From: a virus
Reading direction: 5' to 3' (one strand)
Virus record (IMG/VR): IMGVR_UViG_3300018083_000102
Coordinates: 1 to 27,970 of that record
DNA: 27,970 bases
Part shown: piece by piece, positions 6,011-13,784 of the stretch
Layout of the letters: each line of letters starts with the position of its first letter
Numbering within the stretch: position 1 is the first letter of the stretch
Program-made: the position numbers and the translations under genes
The notes under the pieces: model-generated
The model's input: the letters and a program-made list of their open reading frames with translations, nothing else
The model's database searches: none
What the model was told of the DNA's origin: nothing

Positions 6011-6187
6011 ATGGCACAAGGCCGACCGAAGAAAGACGACACGGGCCCTCGGCGCACTGCGCGCATGCTCGTGCGCGCAACTGATGAGCAGAAGCTCGCG
6101 ATCGAGAAGCTGTGCGCGAAGCGCGAAACGACGGTCAGCGATCTGCTGCTCGAGCTCGGGCTCGCACAAGTCGAGCTCGAGTCATGA
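6011..6187 (+). CDS. Ribbon-helix-helix DNA-binding protein
   Basis: 58 residues, with an AAGGAG ribosome site 10 bases before the ATG. After a basic MAQGRPKKDD start comes TARMLVRATDEQKLAIEKLC and then TVSDLLLELGLAQVE. This is a short strand (RMLVRA) followed by two helices, the layout of CopG/Arc-type ribbon-helix-helix repressors and mobilisation proteins. It probably works as a dimeric regulator of phage genes. The target is unknown. It overlaps the next ATG by four bases. Confidence 0.7.
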   Translation: MAQGRPKKDDTGPRRTARMLVRATDEQKLAIEKLCAKRETTVSDLLLELGLAQVELES

Positions 6188-6390
6188 AACCGCCGCGCGA
6201 CCCCGCTGCAGTCGACGACGCGCGCGACGACGACACGACTGAGGCGTTCGTCGTCCGCCCGCTCACGCAAGAACGACTCGTCGAGCTCGGGCAGCAGGCG
6301 CGGATTCTCGCTTGGGCGGCAGCTGCGTTCTGCTTCGTCTGCGGCGGCTTCGCTCTGCTCGTCGCTGCGACGTGCAGCGCGCTGCGCTGA
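6184..6390 (+). CDS. Small single-pass membrane protein
   Basis: 68 residues from the ATG overlapping the ribbon-helix-helix gene stop (ATGA). Residues 1-45 are charged and soluble-looking (DDARDDDTTEAFVV, LTQERLVELGQQAR). Residues 45-64 are one hydrophobic helix (ILAWAAAAFCFVCGGFALLV). It looks like a C-terminal membrane anchor of unknown function; superinfection-exclusion or inner-membrane moron roles are possible but unsupported. Confidence 0.65.
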   Translation: MKPPRDPAAVDDARDDDTTEAFVVRPLTQERLVELGQQARILAWAAAAFCFVCGGFALLVAATCSALR

Positions 6391-6479
6391 AGAGGGCCCG
6401 CGTCGTGCACCCTCGGGGAGGAAGCCACTCGAGCAACGTCACGCGCGGGCCTCGAGGCCGAGCGTACCCCGCGTCGGGC
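6391..6479 (+). other. Structured intergenic segment, no gene
   Basis: GGCCCGCG (6395-6402) can pair with CGCGGGCC (6444-6451), enclosing a small hairpin CCTC-GGG-GAGG (6411-6421). CTCG-AGGC-CGAG follows at 6451-6462. No T-run follows, so this is not a standard intrinsic terminator. It lies between the early genes and the moron promoter and may still attenuate readthrough. Confidence 0.3.
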
Positions 6480-6509
6480 TTGACTAATGCGACGTCTGAA
6501 TAGTACACT
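6480..6509 (+). promoter_or_regulatory. Promoter of the moron-like gene (leaderless)
   Basis: -35 TTGACT (6480-6485), an 18-base spacer and -10 TACACT (6504-6509). The ATG at 6516 follows six bases after the -10. An in-frame TAG at 6501-6503 rules out a longer protein. Layout and -35 match the promoter at 5432. Confidence 0.65.
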
Positions 6510-6515
6510 CGTCGC

Positions 6516-6965
6516 ATGCTCTTCGCCCTGCTCGCAGCCTGCTCGACGACCCCGACCACCGACAGCCCGGGAACGGCTGCGCTCGACAGCGAGAACTGGC
6601 TGCGCGGCACGTTCGTCGACGCGTACGACGTGCGAGTCGTCGACGTCGAGCTCGAGCTCATAAGCGAGCCTGCGCAGACTTTCGGGTACGAGACGGTCGT
6701 GCGCTACATGAGCGACGAAAGTGTCGTCGCTTTCGGCTTCGACGCGCCGGCGATCCCCGTGCCCGACGAGTCGAACCCGTTCCCCGAGCCCGTCGAGCCG
6801 ACGATCGAGGGCGTCGACGTCGACGACGTCGGCGTGCTCGAGCTCGAGTGGCGCTTCGTCGACGAGGCGCAGACGTCGATCGAGGGCACGTTCGCTGTGT
6901 CGTTCGTCGTCGACGGTGAGCTCTTCGACGTCGACGGCTCGTTCAGCGGCCCGCTCACGCGCTGA
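6516..6965 (+). CDS. Acidic exported or lipoprotein-like moron
   Basis: 149 residues with its own leaderless promoter, the last rightward gene. The N-terminus MLFALLAACSTTP contains a lipobox-like LAAC with Cys at residue 9. However, the signal would be only eight residues long and lacks Lys or Arg, unusually short for a lipoprotein signal. The body is very acidic and beta-rich (VDVELELISEPAQTF; a Pro/Glu-rich linker PDESNPFPEPVEPT; EGVDVDDVGVLELEWRF). It is separately transcribed and convergent with the late operon, as expected for a lysogenic-conversion (moron) gene, perhaps an envelope superinfection-exclusion protein. The function is inference. Confidence 0.6.
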   Translation: MLFALLAACSTTPTTDSPGTAALDSENWLRGTFVDAYDVRVVDVELELISEPAQTFGYETVVRYMSDESVVAFGFDAPAIPVPDESNPFPEPVEPTIEGVDVDDVGVLELEWRFVDEAQTSIEGTFAVSFVVDGELFDVDGSFSGPLTR

Positions 6966-6970
6966 GTCGT

Positions 6971-8572
6971 CTACGGGATCTCAGTCGTAAACTCGGGCAT
7001 GACAGCGAGCTCGAGCTTGATCTTGCACGCGTTGAGGTCGGGGAACCAGCCGACGACGAGCGCGCTCTTCTCGCGCGGCTTCGAGTCGTCGCGCTCTGTC
7101 AGTCGTGCGTAGCTGCCGCTCGAGTCTTGTCCCGTGGTGAGCAGCACGCGCGAGCCGACTGCTCGAGCGAAGTGCCGAGGCCCGACGCACTTCAGCGTGT
7201 AGAGTTGCGGGAGGACACTGAACCACGGACGCAGTCGCGTGTAGATCGAGATCGCTGCACCCTGCTCGTCTGCGAGCGTCGGGTCGTAGAGCGCAGCGAC
7301 GCCCGGGTTCGAGTAGTCGATGTCCCAGAAGAGCCGCGCGGGCAGCGACGGCGTCTCGCTCGCGAACGCGCCCGACGTGTGATTCGTCTGCGCTGAGGCC
7401 ACGCGAATCACTCTGTACGTGAGCGGCGAGTCTGGCGAGAACGCGTTGAAGAGCACCGCGTCGGGGCCGTCTTCGAGATCGTCGTCGGTGATCTCGACGC
7501 CGTCGTTCGGGTCTTCAGTGTCGGGGTGCAGTACGCAGCGCAGCGTGAACGCGCCTTGGTAGATGCACGGGAACCAGCCGCCCGGCGCGAGCCAGTTCAG
7601 CATCCACTGCAGCGCGTTGTCTTGCTCTTCAGCGAAGATGTAGAGCCTCAGCGTGTCGAGCGACGCGTCCATGTACGCGTCGCAGTCGGTGTCGTCGATG
7701 TACTGCTCGTCGAGTCCGTACGACCACTGCTTCGGAAGAATGTCGTACGTGCCGTTGCCGCCCGTGCCAGTCGACGCGAGCAGCTGTCGATAGATCTCGC
7801 TCGGGTGCCCGAACAGGTACGCGCGCTCTTCTGCTTCGTTCGGCGCGTCCGCGTCGTTGTCGGGGAAGCCCTGCCCGGGGATCACGGTGAAGTTGTCGAA
7901 GTCGGTGCCGCCTGTCGTGCCGAGGAAGCTCGCGTAAAAGTCGTTGTCGTTGCCGTGCACGAGCATGCCGCCGATGTCGGCGTCGGTGTGCGTGTCGAAG
8001 CCCGACGTGCTCAGCACGACGAGCGTGCTGTCGCTCGCTGTGTAGTCGCTGTCGATGTCGCTCTCGTCGTCGATCGTGTTGAACAACGCGACTTCGCTCG
8101 GCTCTGTCGTCGGGCGCTGCTGCAGCATCGAGAAGAACGGATCGCACGTGATCGTCCACGGGCCTTGCGAGTGCGAGCTCTGCGAGAGCTTGACGCCGCC
8201 GTGCGCGGTGATGTCGCGCACGACTCCCCAATCGAGAATCTCCATGTCTGCGGGGTCGAAGACGTCGAAGCCCCAATAGAGACGCAGCACGTGCCCGCGC
8301 GTGAGATGCGCGCACGGGTTCGAGCCGACCATGAACGACCACCCGGCGCTCGAGACGACAAACGTTTGCGTGTTCAGTCGATAGCCGCTGTGCTGCAGCG
8401 AGCCGTCGATGATCGTCTGCACGCTGTCAGTGTTGAAGTTCGGGTGCGTGCTCGCGATGTAGTCGCTCGCGGGCTGCCCCCATTCCGTGAACGTGTGCTT
8501 GAAGACCTTGAACACCGGCTTGAAGGGCCCGCGCTCTTCGAGGTAGTCGATAAAGTCAGTGGCCCACGGCAT
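6971..8572 (-). CDS. Tail hub/baseplate-type protein (putative)
   Basis: 533 residues from ATG 8572 in a TAATG overlap with the upstream tail gene. A longer in-frame extension runs into that gene and is rejected. The N-terminus is MPWATDFIDYLEERGPFKPV, followed by beta-rich blocks (GHVLRLYWGFDVFDPADMEI; WGVVRDITAHGGVKLS; LNWLAPGGWFPCIYQGAFTL). The layout resembles proteins that follow the distal tail proteins in siphophages and form the tail-tip hub. No enzyme motif is seen. It is the last late gene, stopping five bases from the convergent moron gene. Confidence 0.6.
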   Translation of the reverse strand: MPWATDFIDYLEERGPFKPVFKVFKHTFTEWGQPASDYIASTHPNFNTDSVQTIIDGSLQHSGYRLNTQTFVVSSAGWSFMVGSNPCAHLTRGHVLRLYWGFDVFDPADMEILDWGVVRDITAHGGVKLSQSSHSQGPWTITCDPFFSMLQQRPTTEPSEVALFNTIDDESDIDSDYTASDSTLVVLSTSGFDTHTDADIGGMLVHGNDNDFYASFLGTTGGTDFDNFTVIPGQGFPDNDADAPNEAEERAYLFGHPSEIYRQLLASTGTGGNGTYDILPKQWSYGLDEQYIDDTDCDAYMDASLDTLRLYIFAEEQDNALQWMLNWLAPGGWFPCIYQGAFTLRCVLHPDTEDPNDGVEITDDDLEDGPDAVLFNAFSPDSPLTYRVIRVASAQTNHTSGAFASETPSLPARLFWDIDYSNPGVAALYDPTLADEQGAAISIYTRLRPWFSVLPQLYTLKCVGPRHFARAVGSRVLLTTGQDSSGSYARLTERDDSKPREKSALVVGWFPDLNACKIKLELAVMPEFTTEIP

Positions 8573-10035
8573 TAGGGCACCGGCTGAGCGGTTGGGACTT
8601 GCATCGTCGTCGCCCCGTTCGAGTCGTCGATCCATGCGCCTTCGCGCACGTACAGATGATCGACGTAGCTGTTCATTCGCCCCCCGCTCGAGATCGGGTC
8701 GATGCTCACTGAGGCGCTTGTCGTGCCGAGTGATCCCATGTTGTACGACGAGGTGTCTGCGTCGCTCGCCGCGTTGGTCACGATGCCGCTCGCGTCGGTG
8801 CCGACCCATAGCGTCGTCGTGCCGTCGTGCATCGAAACGAAGATCCAGTTCCACTCGCCATAGACGAGCGGGATCGACGACGTCAGATCGCACTGTGCGA
8901 CGGCGCCTTCAAGCGAGGTGAACCGCACCGTGCCGTCGTCTTCGTACCAGAGTTTCCAGTTCTGCGGGACGCTGCGTCGCAGCATGAGGATGCAGTGGTC
9001 GTCGTCGCCGCTCGTGTACGTCGGCCAGATCGCGCAGCCGATCAAGATGTCGGGGTCAGCACCGAAGTCCATGCCAGTGCCCGCAGTCCACTGAAGGTTG
9101 ACGTCCATCCCCCCGTGCCCGGGAGTCCCGCCGCCCCGGTAGAACTCAGCAGAGGTGACGCCGAAGAGAACTTGATCGTTCGTCTGCTCGGTTCCGTTCA
9201 CGCCGTCGTTCGTGAAGTACGTGATCGTGTAGCCGTTGATCCCGTCGTCAGTGTACGTCGTCGAGCCGTCGCCGCCGTCCATGAGCAGGAGCAGCAGGTA
9301 CACGCTGCTCTCGCCGGTCACGATCTCGGCGAACTCTGCGACTTCGATCGGCGTGTGCTCGAGCCCAACGTCGACTTCAAACGTGCAGTCGAAGACGTAC
9401 CAGCCGCCGCCGTCGCGCACTGCGACGTCGCCGCTCACGTACGTCAAGAACGGGTAGAAGTGCTTCGGTCGCACGAGCACGTTCCAGTTGCCCGCTGAGT
9501 ACGCGAAGACGAGGTTCTCGACGAGCGTTGCGTTGCCCGCTGCGACGGTGTCGAGCACGACGCGCTCGCGTCGCCCTTGCGGCAGCGCACTCTGCACGTG
9601 ACAACGCCAACCCGACTCGGGGTCGGTGATGTTCTCCCAGCCTTCGACGAAGCTCGTCGGGTAGTCGAAGTCGGTCGCGTCGCTGAGCAAGTCGTCTTCG
9701 ATCTGCACCGCCCACACTTGATCGATGTCGAGCGCGAAGCCCACGCAGCCGCCCGCTCGAGCGAAGCTCACCATCGCGTGCAGTGCTTCAGCGAGATCGC
9801 TGTCGTTGCCGAGCGCTGCGCGAATGCGCACTGTGCCGCCGCGCGCGTTCACGCTCGACGTCGACAGCTGCACCGCGCCGAGCGACAGCGCGGGCTCGCC
9901 TGTCGGGTCGTAGTCGCACAGCGTCGAGCCGCGCGGGATCGTGATCGTCTCGAGCTCGTCTTCGTCGAAGTCGACGCCGACGTTCACTGCGCCGTCTGCG
10001 AGCATCGGCGACCAGTAGAAGCGAGAGTCGCCCAC
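8572..10035 (-). CDS. Distal tail protein with C-terminal LamG-like domain
   Basis: 487 residues from a GTG one base after the upstream stop; a longer frame upstream overlaps the previous gene and is not used. Residues 1-230 are related to the preceding gene product: the shared blocks are VQSA at 147-150, RP-x2-F-x-PFL near 189-197 and YVFD-x3-x-VDVGLEH near 213-227. Residues from about 240 look like a LamG/concanavalin-type sandwich (GEWNWIFVSMHDGTTTLWVG, then RMNSYVDHLYVREGAW), which may bind sugar. It probably sits at the tail tip and contacts the host surface. It has a one-base overlap with the next gene (TAATG). Confidence 0.6.
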   Translation of the reverse strand: MGDSRFYWSPMLADGAVNVGVDFDEDELETITIPRGSTLCDYDPTGEPALSLGAVQLSTSSVNARGGTVRIRAALGNDSDLAEALHAMVSFARAGGCVGFALDIDQVWAVQIEDDLLSDATDFDYPTSFVEGWENITDPESGWRCHVQSALPQGRRERVVLDTVAAGNATLVENLVFAYSAGNWNVLVRPKHFYPFLTYVSGDVAVRDGGGWYVFDCTFEVDVGLEHTPIEVAEFAEIVTGESSVYLLLLLMDGGDGSTTYTDDGINGYTITYFTNDGVNGTEQTNDQVLFGVTSAEFYRGGGTPGHGGMDVNLQWTAGTGMDFGADPDILIGCAIWPTYTSGDDDHCILMLRRSVPQNWKLWYEDDGTVRFTSLEGAVAQCDLTSSIPLVYGEWNWIFVSMHDGTTTLWVGTDASGIVTNAASDADTSSYNMGSLGTTSASVSIDPISSGGRMNSYVDHLYVREGAWIDDSNGATTMQVPTAQPVP

Positions 10036-10036
10036 G

Positions 10037-10777
10037 TTACGCCCCCTCGCCGATGTAGCGATGCTCGAGCCCGACGTCGACAATGAACCACGCGTCGAAG
10101 ACGTAGTTCATGCCGTTGACCTGTTTGCAGATGTCCTTCTGCCCGGGCGCGAGACGCAAGAACGGGAAGAAGAGAAGCGGTCGCACGATGGGCAGCTTGT
10201 CGACGTCGTCGGTGTCGTTGTGATCGTAGACGAGTCCAGTGTGCGAGCCGCGCCCGGTGATCCCGAACACCTGCAGCCCCGTGTTCACGCTGCCCGTCTC
10301 GACGATTTCGCGATGCAACTCAGGGCGCGCAGACTGCACGAGACAGACCGTGTCGCTGCGCGGGTCGTCGATGCTTGCGTACGCGCTGAAGATGCTCGTC
10401 GCGGCGTAGTTCATGATCGTGTCGCCGCGCTCGCTGAAGCTGTCGGCGGCGATGCCGACTGCCCACGTGTCGCTTTGGTTCTGCGAGAAGCTCGCTTCGC
10501 GCCCTTCGCGCAGCGAGCTCACGAGCGCGAGGTGCCTGTCGAACGCGTCTTCGTCGCCGCCCATGTCGTACGAGATGTGCACGCGATTGCCGCCGCCGTG
10601 CACGTACGTGACCCCGTAGCCGTACCCGAGGTTCACTTTCTCTGTCGTGCGCAGCGGGTCGTACTCGATCTGCGCCTTCAGCGTGTGCGACGTCGACAAG
10701 AGATTGATCTCTTGAAAGTAGTCGGGGTCGAGCCACCACTGCTCGCTCGACTGCTTGGGAAAGTACCAGCGCGACAC
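10037..10777 (-). CDS. Distal tail protein (Dit-like), paralogue of the next gene
   Basis: 246 residues from GTG 10777, with a GGTGAG ribosome site. It directly follows the tape measure, where siphophages encode the distal tail protein. The C-terminal half shares spaced motifs with the following gene product: LVQSARP at 146-152, RPLLFFPFLRL at 199-209 and YVFDAWFIVDVGLEH at 225-239. These point to a gene duplication in which the second copy gained a C-terminal domain. The fold is inferred from position. Confidence 0.6.
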   Translation of the reverse strand: MSRWYFPKQSSEQWWLDPDYFQEINLLSTSHTLKAQIEYDPLRTTEKVNLGYGYGVTYVHGGGNRVHISYDMGGDEDAFDRHLALVSSLREGREASFSQNQSDTWAVGIAADSFSERGDTIMNYAATSIFSAYASIDDPRSDTVCLVQSARPELHREIVETGSVNTGLQVFGITGRGSHTGLVYDHNDTDDVDKLPIVRPLLFFPFLRLAPGQKDICKQVNGMNYVFDAWFIVDVGLEHRYIGEGA

Positions 10778-10781
10778 GAGC

Positions 10782-12641
10782 TCACCCGCTGCGCAAGTTG
10801 TTCGGGATGCCCGTCGAGTAGCCCAAGCCGCCGGGGCCGAACGCCTGCGAGATCTGTCGCTCGACGATCGGTCTGAACGCAGCGTCGCCGACAGGCCCGC
10901 TGATGTTGTAGTTGTGCACGTGCACGACTTGTTCTTGTCCGCCCGAGCGCGCGCTCTGCGCGAAGTAGCCGCTCTGCCGATCGTTGCGCGCTTCGCTCGC
11001 AGTGCGCACGACTTCGCCCTTGTGCAGCATGCCGACCTGATCGTGCGAGATGAACGCTGAGCCTTCAGCGTACCCGCCTTTCTTGTCGAAGTCCGTGTGC
11101 GCTTGCCCGACAGTGAACCACTCTGCAGCGAAGTCGCCGAAGCCGCGCTTGCCGTTCTTCATCTGCCCGCCGTCGAACGGGTTGATGGCGCTCGCGATGG
11201 CCTTCGCGATGGCGATCGGCAAGTCGATCAGCAGCGACTTCAAGATCTCGGGCAGCGCTTGAATGAGAGCGGGCACGACCTCAGTGAGCAGCGCGCTCAC
11301 GAAGTCGGGGATGACTTCAGCGAGAATCTCGGGCAGCGCCTCGAGCGCGGCGATGATCGTGTCCTTCAGACCGGACAACTGCTCGTCGACGCCCTTCGCG
11401 CCTTTCTCGCCGATCGCACTGAGCCCGCCCATGACCGCACTCGCGCCCATGCCGACAGGGCCCGCAGCCATGAGCGCACCCCCGACGTCGCCGCCGAGCC
11501 CCGCTGAGATGCCGCCTGTCGCGCGCATGAATGTCTCGCGACGCTTCGCTTGCGCGTTCGGGTCGTACCCGTTCGTGACCACTGCTGAAGTCGGGCGCAC
11601 GTAGCCCTGCTCGAACGTGGGCAGCGTGTAGCCGCTGAACGCGCCCGTGCCCCCGAGCCCTTCGACGCCGAGGTTGTAGCCCGTCTTCTTCGGCAGCTGA
11701 AAGCCGTTCGCAGCTGCGAAGCCAGCGTCAGTGCCCGCACCGAGCAGCGCGCCCTTCGTCGCGAGCGCGTCGACGCCGCGCTGCATGCCAGTCTTCACTG
11801 CGTCGACTTGCTGCGCGACGACAGCCTCAGCGAGCTTCTTCGCTTTCGACTCTGCTGCAGCTTCGTCCTTCTTGTCTTGCTTGGGCGCGTCGCTCACTGC
11901 GTTGATGAACGAGGCGTTGATGTAGTCCGCCTGCTCTGTCACAAGCTGGTCGAGCTCTTGCTGGTACTTCTTCGTCGCTGTGTCGCGCTCAGCTTTCGCC
12001 TTCACGTACTCGTCGTGCGCGAGATGCGGATCGACGACTGCGTTCTTCGCTGCGTTCAGCTGCTGTTCTGCTTCGCGAATCTTCGGGTCGTAGAGCTCAG
12101 CGCCTGCGATCTGCGCCTTCGTCTCTTGATACGTCGCTTCGTCGATCGCGCCCGTCTTGTAGTCGGCTTCGAGCTTCACGCCTTCTTTCGTCTTGAAGAG
12201 CGCCTGTCGCTCGGTCGCCTTCTTCGCTGCATCGTCCATCGCCTTCTCGGCTGTCTTCACGTTGTCAGCGAGCGTCTTCCAGATCAGCGCGAAGCCAGCG
12301 ATAGCGACAGCGACGACGCCGCCTGCAGCGAGCGTGCCGCCTACGAGCGTCGCCGCCTTCGACACGCCGCCGAGTGCGCCGCTCAGATTGCCGAGGCCCA
12401 TCACCAGCTGCTGCGCTTGCGGCGAGATCAGCCCAAGCGCAGCGCCGAGCGCAGCGACTGCGCCCTTCGCTTGCATCGCCTTCTGCCCCGTGTCGGTCGC
12501 AGCGCCAGTCGCGCCCTTCAGTGACGGCGTGACTGCGTCGCTCGACTTCTTCAGCTTGTCGATCTCGTCGGTCAGCTGCTTGACGGACGCCTTGCCCGTC
12601 GCAGTGTCGATGTTGAGAACGAGAGCGATCGTGTCAGCCAC
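10782..12641 (-). CDS. Tail tape measure protein (short)
   Basis: 619 residues from a GTG three bases after the chaperone T-frame stop. The N-terminus starts MADTIALVLNIDTATGKASV, then a helix with heptad character (about 20-40), then Gly/Ala-rich hydrophobic stretches near 80-125 (TLVGGTLAAGGVVAVAIAGF). A long Lys/Glu/Ala helical region follows (about 130-290). A second hydrophobic helical part is at about 430-500 (LEALPEILAEVIPDFVSALL). The C-terminus has ISHDQVGMLHKGEVVR, typical of tape measure C-termini. The small size predicts a short tail, about 90 nm by the usual per-residue rule. Confidence 0.85.
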   Translation of the reverse strand: MADTIALVLNIDTATGKASVKQLTDEIDKLKKSSDAVTPSLKGATGAATDTGQKAMQAKGAVAALGAALGLISPQAQQLVMGLGNLSGALGGVSKAATLVGGTLAAGGVVAVAIAGFALIWKTLADNVKTAEKAMDDAAKKATERQALFKTKEGVKLEADYKTGAIDEATYQETKAQIAGAELYDPKIREAEQQLNAAKNAVVDPHLAHDEYVKAKAERDTATKKYQQELDQLVTEQADYINASFINAVSDAPKQDKKDEAAAESKAKKLAEAVVAQQVDAVKTGMQRGVDALATKGALLGAGTDAGFAAANGFQLPKKTGYNLGVEGLGGTGAFSGYTLPTFEQGYVRPTSAVVTNGYDPNAQAKRRETFMRATGGISAGLGGDVGGALMAAGPVGMGASAVMGGLSAIGEKGAKGVDEQLSGLKDTIIAALEALPEILAEVIPDFVSALLTEVVPALIQALPEILKSLLIDLPIAIAKAIASAINPFDGGQMKNGKRGFGDFAAEWFTVGQAHTDFDKKGGYAEGSAFISHDQVGMLHKGEVVRTASEARNDRQSGYFAQSARSGGQEQVVHVHNYNISGPVGDAAFRPIVERQISQAFGPGGLGYSTGIPNNLRSG

Positions 12642-12644
12642 TTC

Positions 12645-12830
12645 TCACCCCAGCACGACGACAGGGAACGCAGAGCCGTCTTTCACGAGCTCGAGCCCGA
12701 ACGTCGCAGCGGCTTTCACGCATGCGAAGTCGAGCGACAGGTCAGCGAGATCGACGTCGCGCATGAGCTCGCTTGGCCTTTTGCCGTAGCGCCTTGCGAT
12801 CGTGTCGAGCATGAGCAGTGTCGTCGGGTC
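12645..12830 (-). CDS. Tail assembly chaperone T segment, reached by frameshift
   Basis: This frame overlaps the end of the upstream chaperone ORF and runs on to a TGA at 12647-12645, five bases from the tape measure start. After a shift at TTT-CGA it reads DPTTLLMLDTIARRYGKRPS, ELMRDVDLADLSLDF and then about 26 more residues. The YGKRPSEL motif is typical of the second frame of siphophage chaperones (lambda gpT-like). An internal ATG at 12812 could give a short independent product. The frame is closed upstream by a TGA near 12872, so the shift must happen between there and 12812. The fusion with the upstream ORF would be about 285 residues. Confidence 0.7.
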   Translation of the reverse strand, partial: DPTTLLMLDTIARRYGKRPSELMRDVDLADLSLDFACVKAAATFGLELVKDGSAFPVVVLG

Positions 12831-13503
12831 GAAAGGCTTCGATGCGCTTGCGCGCCCGCCCTCCTTCGTCGCTCACTTGCATGATCGCACTGAACAGCTG
12901 CGTCACGGTACCAGCAGGGATCGTGTCGGGGTGAATGAGGTTCTGCGCAGCGTCTTCGTCTTTGCGTTGCGGCACGAACTTGATCGGCCGATAGCTGCTG
13001 AAGCAAGACGCAGTGCAGATGTGTCGCGCGCGCACGAACGTGTCGACAGCCTGCTCTGCTTGCGCGTACGCCGCGCGTGCGGCGTTCACTTCGTCTGCGA
13101 TCGTCGCTGCTTCGAAGTCGAGCTCTGCTTGCACCATCGCTGCGAGCGACGGCGCGATGTCGGGCTCTGAGCGCAGCGCTTCGACGCGCTTGCACTTCTC
13201 CGCTGCTTCGCTCACGCCCTCGATGCCGGCAGTGACAGTCGCACGCTGAAAGCCAGCCATGCGGTCTTGCCCTTCGCTGCCCATCTTCTTCAGCACGTCG
13301 ACCCATTTGGCGAGCTTCTCAGGCCCCTCGGGCAGCGCTTCGAGATCTGCGTTCTCTTTCGACACGTGCGGGTGCAGCAGCACGAGGTTGCCCCAATACG
13401 CGCGGAAGTAGTCTTGCTGCCCGACGCTCTTGTAGTGCCAGCGAGCGATCCCGATCACGAGAAAGCCGCGCGCTTCAGCGACCATCTGCTCGAGGACGTT
13501 CAT
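12742..13503 (-). CDS. Tail assembly chaperone G-like protein
   Basis: 253 residues from an ATG overlapping the previous stop (ATGA), immediately before the tape measure. The start MNVLEQMVAEARGFLVIGIA is followed by a helical middle (LDFEAATIADEVNAARAAYA). The last part, after the frameshift site at 12832, is basic and low in hydrophobics (HDRKALRQKAKRAHARRRSR), as if it were only the unshifted end. In lambda-like phages gpG and the frameshift product gpGT bind the tape measure and guide tail tube assembly. Position and the second overlapping frame support this role more than sequence likeness does. Confidence 0.65.
   Translation of the reverse strand: MNVLEQMVAEARGFLVIGIARWHYKSVGQQDYFRAYWGNLVLLHPHVSKENADLEALPEGPEKLAKWVDVLKKMGSEGQDRMAGFQRATVTAGIEGVSEAAEKCKRVEALRSEPDIAPSLAAMVQAELDFEAATIADEVNAARAAYAQAEQAVDTFVRARHICTASCFSSYRPIKFVPQRKDEDAAQNLIHPDTIPAGTVTQLFSAIMQVSDEGGRARKRIEAFRPDDTAHARHDRKALRQKAKRAHARRRSR
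12829..12834 (-). promoter_or_regulatory. Candidate programmed frameshift site TTT-CGA
   Basis: In the G-like frame the codons read GAA GCC TTT CGA CCC. A tRNA-Phe on TTT can slip one base forward onto TTC, an equal or better pair, while CGA waits in the A site; reading then continues GAC CCG in the T frame. The net shift is +1 (formally equal to -2). The assignment of the exact site is inference. Confidence 0.45.
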
Positions 13504-13757
13504 CGCTCGCCCCGAGCACGCTCGGCTTCTGCGAGCTCGCGCGCGTCGACGCGCTGCGTCAGCATCTCAGGCGTGTACGCCTTGTGCTTGCGCGTCCAGA
13601 GCTCGTGCTCGAGCTCGAGCGTGTCAAACGGATCGAGCCACTGCCCCGTAGTCTCGACGAGCCAACGTCCGTCGAGCTTGTGCCACCACTCGCCGTCGAT
13701 CTTCACGAACTCGGCACCTTTGCCGCCTGCGTAGGGAATGACGTCTTCGATCTGCAT
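13500..13757 (-). CDS. Small hypothetical tail-region protein
   Basis: 85 residues, with a GAGAGGAAG ribosome site just before ATG 13757. It has a short beta-rich domain, MQIEDVIPYAGGKGAEFVKI then GEWWHKLDGRWLVETTGQWL, and a helical charged C-terminus (MLTQRVDARELAEAERARGE). It lies between the tail tube genes and the chaperone gene and overlaps the chaperone start by four bases. No family is recognised. Confidence 0.65.
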   Translation of the reverse strand: MQIEDVIPYAGGKGAEFVKIDGEWWHKLDGRWLVETTGQWLDPFDTLELEHELWTRKHKAYTPEMLTQRVDARELAEAERARGER

Positions 13758-13784
13758 CGCTTCCTCTCATGGTCGTGTCGGGCT

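Noticed and set aside
901-6965. A haloarchaeal virus origin, suggested by leaderless genes, acidic proteins and CG-rich codons
   Set aside because: The starts have bacterial -35/-10 boxes and no TATA box near -27, and other genes have strong Shine-Dalgarno sites.
7526-8575. A 349-codon rightward open frame in the tail region
   Set aside because: It is antisense to the tail hub gene, Val/Arg-rich, with no start signal.
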